The translations under genes and the position numbers were made by a program. Source: an uncultured Dorea sp. (GTDB taxonomy: Bacteria; Bacillota; Clostridia; Lachnospirales; Lachnospiraceae). Taken from it: a stretch of DNA of 29,747 nucleotides. Shown in pieces: positions 15,120 to 23,153 of this stretch. The notes beneath the pieces were generated by a model. That model had not been told where the DNA came from, searched no databases, and saw nothing but the letters and a program-made list of their open reading frames with translations. The DNA is taken from contig CAKRCL010000015.1 in the NCBI GenBank assembly GCA_934307335.1, positions 1 to 29,747 on the forward strand, given 5' to 3'. How positions within the stretch are numbered: position 1 is the first letter of the stretch; the number at the start of each line of letters is the position of its first letter.

Positions 15120-15990
15120 TTCCTTTCACCTTCTTCTTTCCACTTGTGCTGATCACAAGCACGATCAGGAATAAAATTGCTGTAATAAGCTTCATTGCCT
15201 GTGGTTCAAAGTTACGGATTGCCACTGCCACACATGCTTTATAAATAATTGAGCCAACCAGAACTGCTGTCGTTGTCTTTACAAATGAAATCTTTTTAAA
15301 AATACTTGTTCCGATGATCACACTTGCAAGTCCTATGACCATAGCTCCTGTTCCCATAGATATTTCAAATACACGCTCTTCTTGAGCAAACATACATCCC
15401 GCCAGTGCAACCAGTCCATTCGAAATCGCAAGTCCAAGTATTTTTACATTCCCTTGATCTTTTGCAAGTGAAGTTACAAGCACATGATTATCTCCTGCTG
15501 CCCGAAGCAGATAGCCTGATTTCGTCTGCATATAAAGGTCTAGAAGAACCTTACATACTACAGTCAGAGCAAAAATAATAAGTAATGTTGTATATGGTTT
15601 TATTCCCGCCGGAAGTCCGTTTATGAAATCATTTTTAAAAATGCTTTGCTGCGAAAATAATGGTACGTTTGCAGTCCCGGCTATGTAAAGATTTAATGTC
15701 CACAAAGCTGTCATCACAATAATTCCGGAAAGAAGATCTCGCACTTTGCATTTTACATGGATCAGACCAGTACAGATTCCTGTCAGCGCACCTGCTACAA
15801 ATGCCAATGGAAGTGTCAGGTACGGATTTACTCCTCTTGTAATAAGGGCTGCCGTCACAGCTGCTCCCAACGGAAAACTTCCGTCTACTGTCAAATCCGG
15901 AAAATCCAGTATTTTATAGGTAATGTAAAGTCCCAATGATAAAATTCCATAGATAAGACCTTGTTCTAATATGGTCACAATAAGATTCAT
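15112..15990 (-). CDS. ABC transporter permease (tryptophan-type, TrpY-like)
   Basis: This 292-residue integral membrane permease is of the BPD_transp_2 (LivH-like) fold with about eight hydrophobic segments, such as GLIYGILSLGLYITYKIL at the N-terminus and LITAILFLIVLVIST at the C-terminus. The early PDLTVDGSFPLGAAV block is typical of permeases that pair with ABC_sub_bind lipoproteins. It lies 15 bases after the binding protein gene and overlaps the ATPase gene. It sits in the cytoplasmic membrane and forms the import channel. Confidence 0.92.
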   Translation of the reverse strand: MNLIVTILEQGLIYGILSLGLYITYKILDFPDLTVDGSFPLGAAVTAALITRGVNPYLTLPLAFVAGALTGICTGLIHVKCKVRDLLSGIIVMTALWTLNLYIAGTANVPLFSQQSIFKNDFINGLPAGIKPYTTLLIIFALTVVCKVLLDLYMQTKSGYLLRAAGDNHVLVTSLAKDQGNVKILGLAISNGLVALAGCMFAQEERVFEISMGTGAMVIGLASVIIGTSIFKKISFVKTTTAVLVGSIIYKACVAVAIRNFEPQAMKLITAILFLIVLVISTSGKKKVKGNA

Positions 15991-16005
15991 GTAAAATGCC
16001 CCCGT

Positions 16006-17028
16006 TTATTTGCTTTGTGTGATCTCGTTAAATTCTTCTACTGCATTATCTGAAAGATCTGCCGGAATTGTAATTCCAAGATTTTCTGCTACTTTGTTAT
16101 TTACATAAAAGCCTGGTGTTGTAATCGTCTCAAATTTGATTTCTGATGCTTTTTTCTCACCCTTTAATACTTGAGCTGCTATCTTCCCTGTCTGCTTTCC
16201 AAGTGCAATGTAATCAATTCCCTCTGCTGCAAGACAACCAATTTTCACCTGCTCGATTTCACTTCCAAATACCGGTATTTTCTTCTCATTCGCTTTTTCA
16301 AGAATTGTCGGAAGTGAAGCCACGACCGTATTATCTGTCAGGTTCGTGATGCAATCTGCTTTACTTAATAGATCATCTGCTGCAATCGCTACGTCCGCAG
16401 TTGTTGTAATTCCTTTTGTTACAAGCTCGAAATCATATTTTTTTACCAGATTCTCATATTCTTTTATCGCAGATACAGAATTCGCTTCACTTGTTGTATA
16501 CATAATTCCGATTGTTTTTGCTTTTGGAAGCATCTGACGGATCATTTTCAATTGTTCTTCTACCGGAAGCTTATCAGAAGTTCCTGTCACCTCTCCGACT
16601 GCATTTCCATCTTCATCTGCAAGCTCTGCCGCAACCGGATCTGTCACTGCAGTATATATAACCGGAATTCCTGCATCCATTGCTGCATTGTACGCACTCT
16701 GAGCACTCGGTGTTGCAATTGCACAGATCAGATCTACTTTATCAGATACAAAACTATCTGAAATCTGACTGGCCGTTCCCATATCTGCTGCCGCATTTTT
16801 AGTATTTACCGTCAAGTTCTCACCTTCCTTAATTCCCTCTTCTTCCAGTCCTTCTAAAAATCCCTCTCTGCAATTATCCAGGGAACCATGCTCAGCAAAC
16901 TGCTCAATTCCGATCGTATAACTTTTCTTTGCATCACTGCTTTTGTCACTTTTAGTGTCTGCACATCCTGTCAATAACGCTGTCATCATTACTCCTGTTA
17001 ATAATCCTGCTACTAATCTTTTCTTCAT
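16006..17028 (-). CDS. ABC transporter substrate-binding lipoprotein (TrpX-like)
   Basis: This is a 340-residue lipoprotein with a signal peptide and lipobox LLTGC (lipidated Cys22), followed by a Ser/Lys/Asp linker. The mature part starts YTIGIEQFAEHGSLDNCREGF and shows the two-lobed ABC_sub_bind fold (VIYTAVTDPVAAEL, GIMYTTSEANS). It captures substrate outside the membrane for the permease and ATPase encoded next. Family members near Trp T-boxes are known as TrpX in streptococci, and the leader here reads a TGG specifier, so tryptophan is the best guess. Its start follows AAGGAG-like bases. Confidence 0.92.
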   Translation of the reverse strand: MKKRLVAGLLTGVMMTALLTGCADTKSDKSSDAKKSYTIGIEQFAEHGSLDNCREGFLEGLEEEGIKEGENLTVNTKNAAADMGTASQISDSFVSDKVDLICAIATPSAQSAYNAAMDAGIPVIYTAVTDPVAAELADEDGNAVGEVTGTSDKLPVEEQLKMIRQMLPKAKTIGIMYTTSEANSVSAIKEYENLVKKYDFELVTKGITTTADVAIAADDLLSKADCITNLTDNTVVASLPTILEKANEKKIPVFGSEIEQVKIGCLAAEGIDYIALGKQTGKIAAQVLKGEKKASEIKFETITTPGFYVNNKVAENLGITIPADLSDNAVEEFNEITQSK

Positions 17029-17130
17029 TGCTTTTTCTCCTTTTTTCTATTTTTTTGCTCACAACCTGCATTTTGCCAGCTGATTGTCACTTGTTAGGAG
17101 AGAAAATATTCTGAGGGATTTTGCAAAAAG

Positions 17131-17404
17131 AAAACCGCCTCAAACAAAATGTTTGAGGCGGTAATATTATCTATTATCGCGGTACCACTCAACTTGACGT
17201 AATGTCCACTTTTCTCATGTACTAACATACACTCCTGATTGATAACGGGTTCGGTTCCCGACAAACCATAATCTTCTTTGCTTAGAATTTCCGGCTGCCC
17301 TCGAAAGTCCATTCAATCATCCACTTGGTACGACAATCACACCACCTGTCGCTCTCTGAAACCTTGTCAGATCATCTACTCCTCTTTCTCAACGGTTTTA
17401 ACAA
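17131..17404 (-). ncRNA. T-box leader with specifier TGG (tryptophan)
   Basis: This is a T-box riboswitch that reads uncharged tRNA. On the minus strand it has the stem I start (GAGAAAGAGGAGTAG), the AGAGAG bulge region, the distal loop region (GGTGGTGTGA), the specifier loop GAATGGACTTTCGAG, the T-box core TGGTACCGCG (17178-17187) and a terminator. Aligned with the known B. subtilis glyQS pattern (GAAA, specifier, A, then UUCUUGAG), the specifier is TGG at 17309-17311. Uncharged tRNA-Trp should allow read-through into the ABC transporter genes. Confidence 0.9.
17134..17162 (-). terminator. T-box terminator (Trp leader)
   Basis: A perfect 13-bp stem, ACCGCCTCAAACA with TGTTTGAGGCGGT around three bases, is followed on the minus strand by TTTTCTTTTT. 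It competes with the antiterminator that contains the T-box core. Confidence 0.9.
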
Positions 17405-17409
17405 GCTAT

Positions 17410-17438
17410 ACTTTAACTTGATAAACCGATTTTGTCAA
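17410..17438 (-). promoter_or_regulatory. Promoter of the Trp T-box transcript
   Basis: Minus strand: consensus TTGACA (17433-17438), 17-base spacer, TAAAGT (17410-17415), placed just before the leader and immediately downstream of ppk. Confidence 0.7.
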
Positions 17439-17447
17439 GCTCTTTTT

Positions 17448-19544
17448 TTAATTTTCTTTAGATTTCTGATAACTTACTGGGACAACACACGTATTTTCTG
17501 CCTCTTCATAAGCATTTTCATAAAAAAATTCTTGCGAATTTAAAGGTGCCTCATCTCCCGGCTGCAATCTTAAATATTTTCCATCAGAATTCAGTTCTCG
17601 CGCCTGAACATTATCGCTGAGCATTGTAATAAACATTTCATTCAAGCGAAGCTTCAGTTCCGGATTTTCAATTGGCGTCGCCACTTCAACTCTTCGAACT
17701 GTATTTCTCGTCATCCAATCTGCTGAACCTATATATACCTTCTGCCTCTCATCTTTTCCAAATATATATATTCTGGAATGTTCCAGAAAACGTCCCACAA
17801 TACTGATCACCCGGATATTTTCTGTGTATCCCGGCACACCTGGAATCAGACAGCAGATTCCACGAATGACCATCTCTATCTTCACACCTGCCTGGGATGC
17901 TTCGATTAGCTTATCCATAAGCTTTCTGTCTGTAAGAGAATTCATTTTTACACCAATATAAGCATCTTCCCCTTTTCTTGCATGTCGGATTTCTTCTTCA
18001 ATCATATCAAGCAATCGGTTTTGAAGACAATGTGGTGCTACAAGAAGCTTTTTGCTGACCTGAACGGCCTCTCCCATAAACAATGCCTGGAAAATTGCTG
18101 CTGCTTCTTCTCCTATTTCCTGATCATAAGTCATCAGTGACAGATCTGTATATAATCTGGCCGTCTTTTCATTATAGTTTCCTGTTCCAATCTGTGTATA
18201 ATATTCAATTTTACCTTGTGTTTTTTTTGTAATCAAGCATAATTTGGAATGTACTTTATATCCATCCAGACCGTAAATCACAGTACAACCTGCTTCTTCC
18301 AGTCTTCTGGACCATTCGATGTTATTTTCCTCGTCAAATCTTGCTTTCAACTCTACAAGTACAAGCACGTCTTTTCCATTTTCAGCCGCATCAATCAGCG
18401 CCTCGACTACCTTGCTCTGCTTTGCGACACGGTATAAAGTCATCTTGATAGATACTACTTCTTCGTCATTTGCCGCCTCAGTAAGCATATCTAAAAATGG
18501 ACGGATACTCTCATAAGGATAAGATAATAATTTATCTTTTTCCTTTATCTGCTCCAAAATTGATCTCTTCCCATCGAATTGACAGGATTTCTGCGGTATA
18601 CGTCTTTTGTAAAATAACTCCGGACGATTTCTGAGTCTGTCCTGAATCTGAAATACAAAAGACAGATCCAGAGGTGAAGTCCCGCGAAATACATATTTTG
18701 TGTCCAAGTCCAGGTACTCGCATATCTTGTCTACAATATCTCCATCAAGTTCTCTGGAAAATTCCAGTCTGACTGGCAACAACCGTTTTCTCTGCTTAAT
18801 AATATCAGCCATAAAATCTCGGTAATCCAAATCCTCATCATACAATGCATCTGCATCAATATCTGCATTTCTCGTAACACGAATCAGAGACTTTGCCTTC
18901 ACAAAATAACCTTTAAATACTTTAGAAATAAAATGCAAAATAAGTTCCTCAGCAAGCATATATGTCTCTTCTTCTCCCGGAACCTGTACAAGTCTTGGGA
19001 ATACTCCTGAATTACATGGAATAATTCCAAGTTTTTCTTTTCCGTTTTTCTTCTCTAGCACAACTGCTGCATAGATACCCTTATTTTTCAAAAACGGAAA
19101 TGGCTGTCTCTTTCCGACAACAATCGGTGAGATAAGTGGTGCAATCTGTGCATCAAAATACTGCTCGAGATATTTTCCTTCTTTTTTACCGATTTTTCGA
19201 AAATCTACCAGACGGATTCCCATCTGAGCGATTTCATCCATCAAATTCTCATACACAGCATCTTTTCTACGATTCAGCTTTGCAACTTGTGATAAAATAG
19301 CACGAAGCTGTTCTTTTGCTGTCATTCCTGTCTTATTATCTTTTTGATTTTCTGATAAAATCATCTGATCCATCAGGGTTCCAACACGAACCATAAAAAA
19401 TTCATCCAGATTGCTCTGATAAATAGATGCAAATGTCAGTTGTTCACAGAGCGGCGTCAACTCACTCTCTGCCTCTTCCAACACTCTTTCATTAAACTTA
19501 AGCCAAGATAATTCCCTATTCATAAATATCGTATCTTTTGCCAT
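17448..19544 (-). CDS. ppk1: Polyphosphate kinase 1
   Basis: This is the 698-residue PPK1 that reversibly polymerises the gamma phosphate of ATP into polyphosphate. The N-domain (NRELSWLKFNERVLEEA) and SNLDEFFMVRVG block, the phosphorylated His in GLDGYKVHSKL, the second conserved His in LEHSRIYIFG and the C-terminal YIGSADWMTRN are all visible. Length is normal. The ATG at 19544 lies 4 bases after the stop of the Na/Pi cotransporter gene and is chosen over an upstream frame extension; the GGAGG site is 12 bases away, slightly long. Coupling with a phosphate importer links uptake to storage. Confidence 0.95.
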   Translation of the reverse strand: MAKDTIFMNRELSWLKFNERVLEEAESELTPLCEQLTFASIYQSNLDEFFMVRVGTLMDQMILSENQKDNKTGMTAKEQLRAILSQVAKLNRRKDAVYENLMDEIAQMGIRLVDFRKIGKKEGKYLEQYFDAQIAPLISPIVVGKRQPFPFLKNKGIYAAVVLEKKNGKEKLGIIPCNSGVFPRLVQVPGEEETYMLAEELILHFISKVFKGYFVKAKSLIRVTRNADIDADALYDEDLDYRDFMADIIKQRKRLLPVRLEFSRELDGDIVDKICEYLDLDTKYVFRGTSPLDLSFVFQIQDRLRNRPELFYKRRIPQKSCQFDGKRSILEQIKEKDKLLSYPYESIRPFLDMLTEAANDEEVVSIKMTLYRVAKQSKVVEALIDAAENGKDVLVLVELKARFDEENNIEWSRRLEEAGCTVIYGLDGYKVHSKLCLITKKTQGKIEYYTQIGTGNYNEKTARLYTDLSLMTYDQEIGEEAAAIFQALFMGEAVQVSKKLLVAPHCLQNRLLDMIEEEIRHARKGEDAYIGVKMNSLTDRKLMDKLIEASQAGVKIEMVIRGICCLIPGVPGYTENIRVISIVGRFLEHSRIYIFGKDERQKVYIGSADWMTRNTVRRVEVATPIENPELKLRLNEMFITMLSDNVQARELNSDGKYLRLQPGDEAPLNSQEFFYENAYEEAENTCVVPVSYQKSKEN

Positions 19545-19548
19545 TTTC

Positions 19549-21249
19549 TTAGATTTCCTCCCTAGCAAATGCTGTAAATTCATTCAAATCTGCCTGCGCA
19601 AGCACCGCATCTGCAATATTTACACAGCAATTCCCCATTCTTCCGATATTCTGCAGGACCCGGTTAAATGGCGCAGTCAGTTTTCCGGAACATTTTCCTT
19701 TGCCAACTCGTTCCACATGAGATTTGCCCATATGTATCGTAAGATTCAGAACCTTTTCCTTTTTCTTTACAATCTTCTTCGCATTCTCCGTACTTCCTGT
19801 CATAAGAACCTGTATTGCTTCCCGGTACATACCCTGAATCTGTTCCAAGCTCTTACTCAAATCGCGCATAGCCTCTTTTGAATATTTATATTTCTGTTCT
19901 TTTTTCTCTCGAACCGACTCAGCAACTTCCATGCTCAAACTATTGACACGCTCTACGTCGCCAAGCATATACAAAAGTCCTGCCGCCTGTGATGTCTGTC
20001 CTTCTGTCAATGTTCCGGAAGAAAACATATTTGTAAGATACTCACTGATCTGCTCTGTCAGTTTTCCAACTGTATTTCCTTGATTCATCACATCTTCTAA
20101 TTGTTCTTCTGTTTCTTCTTTTACAAGATCTATCAATTTTTGCAACGTTTCTCCTGCCATCTCGCTGCATCTTGTAATTTCTTTCTTTGCAAGACTAAGT
20201 GCAACTGTCGGCTGTCCAATGAGCTTATCATCCAAAAACTGCGGAAGTGATGGCGACTTTTTCTCACTCGTTTTTGCTTCTGGAATAATTTTCATAACAA
20301 TCTTTACCATAAGCCAAATTAACGGAACCCAGATCAATGTCATCACAACATTAAACGATGTATGTGCATTTGCAATCTGTCTGGATATCACCTGAATCTC
20401 CGGTCCTTTCGGCGAGATCATCTGAATAACATGTGCAAACGGTTTGATAAGCCAGATGAAAATACATGCTCCGGACAAATTAAAAATACAATGTGCGACT
20501 GCCGTTCTCTTTGCATTTCTTGGCTGTCCAATGCTGGCAAGAAGTGCCGTGATCGTAGTTCCGATATTATCTCCCAAAAGAATCGGAATTGCACCACTAA
20601 GCCCCAGAATACTAGTTACTCCGTCTGGTCCTGCCTGAGCCGCAAAGTTCTGCAGCACTGCAATCGTTGCACTACTACTCTGCACGACCAACGTCATCAT
20701 CGTTCCAACTAATACTCCAAGTATTGGCATATCCGCTACTTTTGCAATCAAATCTACAAAAAATGCACTGGATGCCAATGGTTTCATAACACTTCCCATT
20801 GTTTCAATTCCAAGAAAAAGTAATCCGAATGCGAAAATAGTCTGTCCAATGCTCTTCACTCTTTCTGATTTTACAATAAACGAAATCATAAAGCCGACAA
20901 ATATAATGATATAAATATAATCGCTTAACTTAAATGCGATAATCTGTGCAGTCATTGTTGTACCGATATTGGCACCTAAAATAATAGAAATCGCCTGTGG
21001 AAGATTCATAAGTCCGGCACTGACGAATCCAATCGCCATAACAGTTGTCGCACTACTACTTTGAAGCACTGCTGTTGTAAGTGCTCCTGCAAGCACACCC
21101 AGAACCGGATTCTTTGTAAGAAGTGCAAGAATCGTCTTCATCTTCTCGCCGGCTGCTTTCTGCAGGCATTCGCTCATCATATTCATGCCATATAAAAATA
21201 TCGCAAGGCCACCCAACAGACCAAATACGATTTGTAATTTTTCATTCAT
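19549..21249 (-). CDS. Na/Pi cotransporter family protein with PhoU-like domain
   Basis: This 566-residue protein has an N-terminal membrane half (about residues 1-320) with two inverted repeat units, each carrying the QSSSAT motif (QSSSATTVM and QSSSATIAV) that binds sodium and phosphate. The C-terminal cytosolic PhoU-like helical part (about 350-560) is thought to tune transport. It should import inorganic phosphate with sodium. The start follows AAGGAG. It forms a two-gene unit with ppk1, and phosphate-box-like repeats lie upstream. Confidence 0.94.
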   Translation of the reverse strand: MNEKLQIVFGLLGGLAIFLYGMNMMSECLQKAAGEKMKTILALLTKNPVLGVLAGALTTAVLQSSSATTVMAIGFVSAGLMNLPQAISIILGANIGTTMTAQIIAFKLSDYIYIIIFVGFMISFIVKSERVKSIGQTIFAFGLLFLGIETMGSVMKPLASSAFFVDLIAKVADMPILGVLVGTMMTLVVQSSSATIAVLQNFAAQAGPDGVTSILGLSGAIPILLGDNIGTTITALLASIGQPRNAKRTAVAHCIFNLSGACIFIWLIKPFAHVIQMISPKGPEIQVISRQIANAHTSFNVVMTLIWVPLIWLMVKIVMKIIPEAKTSEKKSPSLPQFLDDKLIGQPTVALSLAKKEITRCSEMAGETLQKLIDLVKEETEEQLEDVMNQGNTVGKLTEQISEYLTNMFSSGTLTEGQTSQAAGLLYMLGDVERVNSLSMEVAESVREKKEQKYKYSKEAMRDLSKSLEQIQGMYREAIQVLMTGSTENAKKIVKKKEKVLNLTIHMGKSHVERVGKGKCSGKLTAPFNRVLQNIGRMGNCCVNIADAVLAQADLNEFTAFAREEI

Positions 21250-21317
21250 CCTTGAATTCTCCTTATCCTTTACTCATGATTAACAACTAATATATTTCTC
21301 CTTATTGCCAAAATTAG

Positions 21318-21359
21318 TGTAACGTATCATCGTAAAATCTATGTTAAGTCAAATGTTAA
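21318..21359 (-). promoter_or_regulatory. Candidate Pho-box repeats before Na/Pi-ppk1
   Basis: On the minus strand TTAACA (21354-21359), TTAACA (21342-21347), TTTACG (21331-21336) and GTTACA (21318-21323) recur with spacings of 12, 11 and 13 bases. PhoP/PhoB-type response regulators bind direct repeats of about TTAACA with an 11-base period. The position, about 70-110 bases before a phosphate import gene, fits activation under phosphate limitation. This is inference from the pattern. Confidence 0.45.
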
Positions 21360-21383
21360 ATGTATGTAAAATAATAATCCATA

Positions 21384-21434
21384 AAAAAAGTAGTTGTTTT
21401 CACCATAATATTTAGTGAAAACAACTACTTTTTT
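21384..21434 (-). terminator. Terminator after the Spo0A-domain gene
   Basis: GTAGTTGTTTTCAC (21390-21403) pairs perfectly with GTGAAAACAACTAC (21415-21428) and A/T tails extend the pairing on both sides. The T run on the minus strand ends the Spo0A_C transcript; the hairpin is symmetrical and would also stop plus-strand transcription. Confidence 0.88.
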
Positions 21435-21448
21435 CCCCAATTGTTTTG

Positions 21449-21778
21449 CTAATTACAAGCTTGTTTCGACAGATAGTAAACCATCGCATCGATCAATTCT
21501 GTATTAGTCGGACATTTATGCAAATCATATCCAAGAATATGTTTGACGAGTTCCCGATTACTCAGCCAACACTTTTCTACGACTGTTCTAATCCCACACT
21601 CAATCGCATAAGGAGTTACTTGATAACGCCTGGCGAGTTGTGGATAAATGTCCTTTGTAATGCGAAATGGTTCCTCTTCAAGCTGCAATGCCAGTTCAAT
21701 CGCATCAGGCAGATAGAAGTATCCTTTATACTTCGAAGTCACCCTGCACATCCGCAAGATCTCAACCATTGTATCCAT
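21449..21778 (-). CDS. Stand-alone Spo0A C-terminal domain DNA-binding protein
   Basis: This 109-residue protein consists only of the Spo0A effector domain. GYFYLPDAIELAL, ITKDIYPQLARRYQVTPYAIECGIRTVVEKCW and PTNTELIDAMVYYLS align with the helix-turn-helix region of Spo0A, the master regulator of sporulation. The phospho-receiver domain is absent, so it cannot be switched by phosphorelay. The start at 21778 follows GGGAGG. It may compete with or supplement Spo0A at its boxes, or be regulated by expression alone. It is monocistronic with a strong terminator. Confidence 0.88.
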   Translation of the reverse strand: MDTMVEILRMCRVTSKYKGYFYLPDAIELALQLEEEPFRITKDIYPQLARRYQVTPYAIECGIRTVVEKCWLSNRELVKHILGYDLHKCPTNTELIDAMVYYLSKQACN

Positions 21779-21808
21779 TTTAGAACCTCCCAAAAAACAT
21801 ACTATATA

Positions 21809-21837
21809 TTATTATCATATTTTAGGGTGATTTGCAA
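21809..21837 (-). promoter_or_regulatory. Promoter of the Spo0A-domain gene
   Basis: Minus strand: TTGCAA (21832-21837), 17-base spacer, TAATAA (21809-21814), with further AT-rich -10-like bases following. Moderate match only. Confidence 0.45.
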
Positions 21838-21848
21838 CAAACAGCTGA

Positions 21849-22042
21849 GACATCAATTCTTCCGTTATTCAGCATTTACCTATTGTTCCGAGCTTCTTAA
21901 TAAACTGGGCAGACGATTATCTTAATAGACGCATTACAGAATTAAATCATGAAACAATCCGTCAGCAATAGGATAAAGCTTCTCTTGAAAAGACTGTATC
22001 AGTAATCCATGAACTGCAGCAGGATAAAGAAAAGCACACCTA
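21849..22042 (+). pseudogene. Possible decayed gene tail
   Basis: From 21849 one frame reads through to a TAG near 21968 and, beyond that stop, continues in the same frame to TAA just before the terminator at 22032-22068. The peptide (for example INWADDYLNRRITELNHE, then LEKTVSVIHELQQDKEKH) has coiled-coil-like composition, and a terminator sits right at its end. No start codon or ribosome binding site is present. It looks like the 3' end of a broken gene of unknown family. Evidence is weak. Confidence 0.3.
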
Positions 22043-22068
22043 AAGGGATTTTCCCTTTAAGTGTGCTT
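22032..22068. terminator. Terminator after the toxin gene
   Basis: AAGCACAC and TAAAGGGA pair with CCCTTTA and GTGTGCTT in one long stem (22032-22068) with a single mismatch. T-rich tails follow in both directions. It lies 7 bases beyond the toxin stop codon. Confidence 0.85.
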
Positions 22069-22074
22069 CTATTC

Positions 22075-22383
22075 TTATTTACTTTTTCTATCGAACCCAT
22101 CATAATGCGTCCACATACGAACAATTTTTACTGTTCCTTCGTATTCTACTGAATCAACCACTACTGATTCATCATAAACTTGATATGCTAATCTGTGCTG
22201 AATATTAATCCTTCTCGAATAAAGACTTTCTAAATTTCCAACAAGACCTTCATATGGTGGTAGGGTCTGAAATGGATTTTCTCTCAAAACTTCTATAAGC
22301 TTTTTTGCTTTAGAGTCCAATCTTGCACATTTTAATTTTTTTGCATCTTTCACCGACTGTTTATCAAATAAAATACGGTACAT
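22075..22383 (-). CDS. YoeB/Txe-family toxin (ribosome-dependent mRNA interferase)
   Basis: This 102-residue RelE-superfamily toxin is of the YoeB/Txe type, which cleaves mRNA in the ribosomal A site when free. Family marks are LRENPFQTLPPYEGLVGNL, then YSRRINIQHRLAYQVYDE and the C-terminal VKIVRMWTHYD, whose His and Tyr sit at the catalytic C-terminus. It is slightly longer than E. coli YoeB (84 residues), with an N-terminal and tail extension common in clostridia. It lies 6 bases after the antitoxin gene, in the classic antitoxin-first order. Confidence 0.93.
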   Translation of the reverse strand: MYRILFDKQSVKDAKKLKCARLDSKAKKLIEVLRENPFQTLPPYEGLVGNLESLYSRRINIQHRLAYQVYDESVVVDSVEYEGTVKIVRMWTHYDGFDRKSK

Positions 22384-22389
22384 AAATTT

Positions 22390-22638
22390 TTACCATTCTA
22401 TTTCATCTTCTGTCAGACAATCCTCTAATGAAGATTCCTTGCCTTGTATTAAGGATTCAGTCATTCCAGGAATTGAATTCAAATATACTGTTTCTTGAAT
22501 TGAATTCCAATCATCCTCTGAAATAAGGATTGCATTCCCCTTTTTACTAACAATCAAGGTAGGATCACTATAACGATTGACATTTTCAACAAGATTATAT
22601 AGTTCCTTTCTTGCATTTGTAATATTAATTGCTGTCAT
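22390..22638 (-). CDS. YefM/Phd-family antitoxin
   Basis: This 82-residue antitoxin has the Phd/YefM N-terminal fold (TNARKELYNLVENVNRY, then PTLIVSKKGNAILISEDDWNSIQETVYL), which dimerises and binds the operator, and an acidic C-terminal tail (SSLEDCLTEDEIEW) that neutralises the toxin. The start follows GAGG. It should repress its own operon together with the toxin. The long purine-rich leader upstream is unusual for such operons. Confidence 0.93.
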   Translation of the reverse strand: MTAINITNARKELYNLVENVNRYSDPTLIVSKKGNAILISEDDWNSIQETVYLNSIPGMTESLIQGKESSLEDCLTEDEIEW

Positions 22639-22675
22639 AGTTCAACCTCTTTGCCATATAACCGGCTATGCTTTC

Positions 22676-22795
22676 TTTTCTTCTCTGTTTTATTCTTTGT
22701 CTTTTCTGTTCTTTGATTTTTCTTATCCGTTCTGTTCTCTGTTTTTTGTTTTTCTAATCTTTATCTTGTGCGCTTATTAGATATCTATAGTATAG
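22676..22795 (-). promoter_or_regulatory. Purine-rich leader and palindromes upstream of the antitoxin
   Basis: On the minus strand 22765 to 22676 is almost only A and G (AAAACAGAGAACAGAAC-like), about 90 bases with no open frame. Just upstream lie the palindromes TAGATATCTA (22778-22787) and CTATAGTATAG (22785-22795), which could be the autoregulatory operator. TTGACG lies nearby at about 22800 but the spacing to a -10 is unclear. Operator and promoter assignments are tentative. Confidence 0.35.
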
Positions 22796-22981
22796 CGTAC
22801 GTCAATATATTTGAGATTAGATATTTTAATTATTTTATCTTCTTTTCTATATTTACTCTCCATGTATGATGCTAATTCCATATCATAATCTGTTACAGTT
22901 CCCTTTTTCTTTAAATGTTCAAGTTTAGAAAAGTCCTCTTTTTTTCTGCATCAAGTCTTCTTTTTCTTGTATAAATGACAT
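22777..22981 (-). pseudogene. Small gene interrupted by a frameshift at an A7 run
   Basis: From ATG at 22981 the minus strand reads MSFIQEKEDLMQKK and then meets a run of seven A. After a one-base shift the frame stays open for about 54 codons (DFSKLEHLKKKGTVTDYDME, and later KIIKISNLKYIDVRYTIDI) to TAA at 22777. With six A the whole would be one 68-codon gene. It may be a decayed gene, a sequencing slip or a phase-variable tract. The family is not recognised. It lies directly upstream of the toxin-antitoxin operon in the same direction. Confidence 0.45.
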
Positions 22982-23097
22982 ATACTTCCACTATCCTGTT
23001 CGCTTCTACACTGATTAATAATCATCATATTTACAGTGCAACAATTGACAAGCTATGAAAGAACAAACCTCTTAATACTACTACGATAAATGATTTG

Positions 23098-23120
23098 TGG
23101 CGTAACCTTACGCCATTTTT
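23098..23120 (+). terminator. Hairpin with T run beyond metA
   Basis: TGGCGTAA (23098-23105) pairs perfectly with TTACGCCA (23108-23115) and is followed by TTTTT on the plus strand. No plus-strand gene precedes it. On the minus strand, where metA ends 34 bases away, there is no T run, so its orientation suggests a relic of a lost plus-strand gene or a weak metA terminator. The rest of 22982-23153 shows nothing else I can name. Confidence 0.5.
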
Positions 23121-23153
23121 GTAAGAAAATATAAGAAATTATAACATTTTACA

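Noticed and set aside
20362..20712. Plus-strand 116-codon open frame inside the Na/Pi cotransporter gene
   Set aside because: It is antisense to conserved transport motifs, without RBS or recognisable domain.
21446..21925. Plus-strand 159-codon open frame opposite the Spo0A-domain gene
   Set aside because: It runs antisense through the conserved helix-turn-helix coding sequence and a promoter region, and has no RBS.
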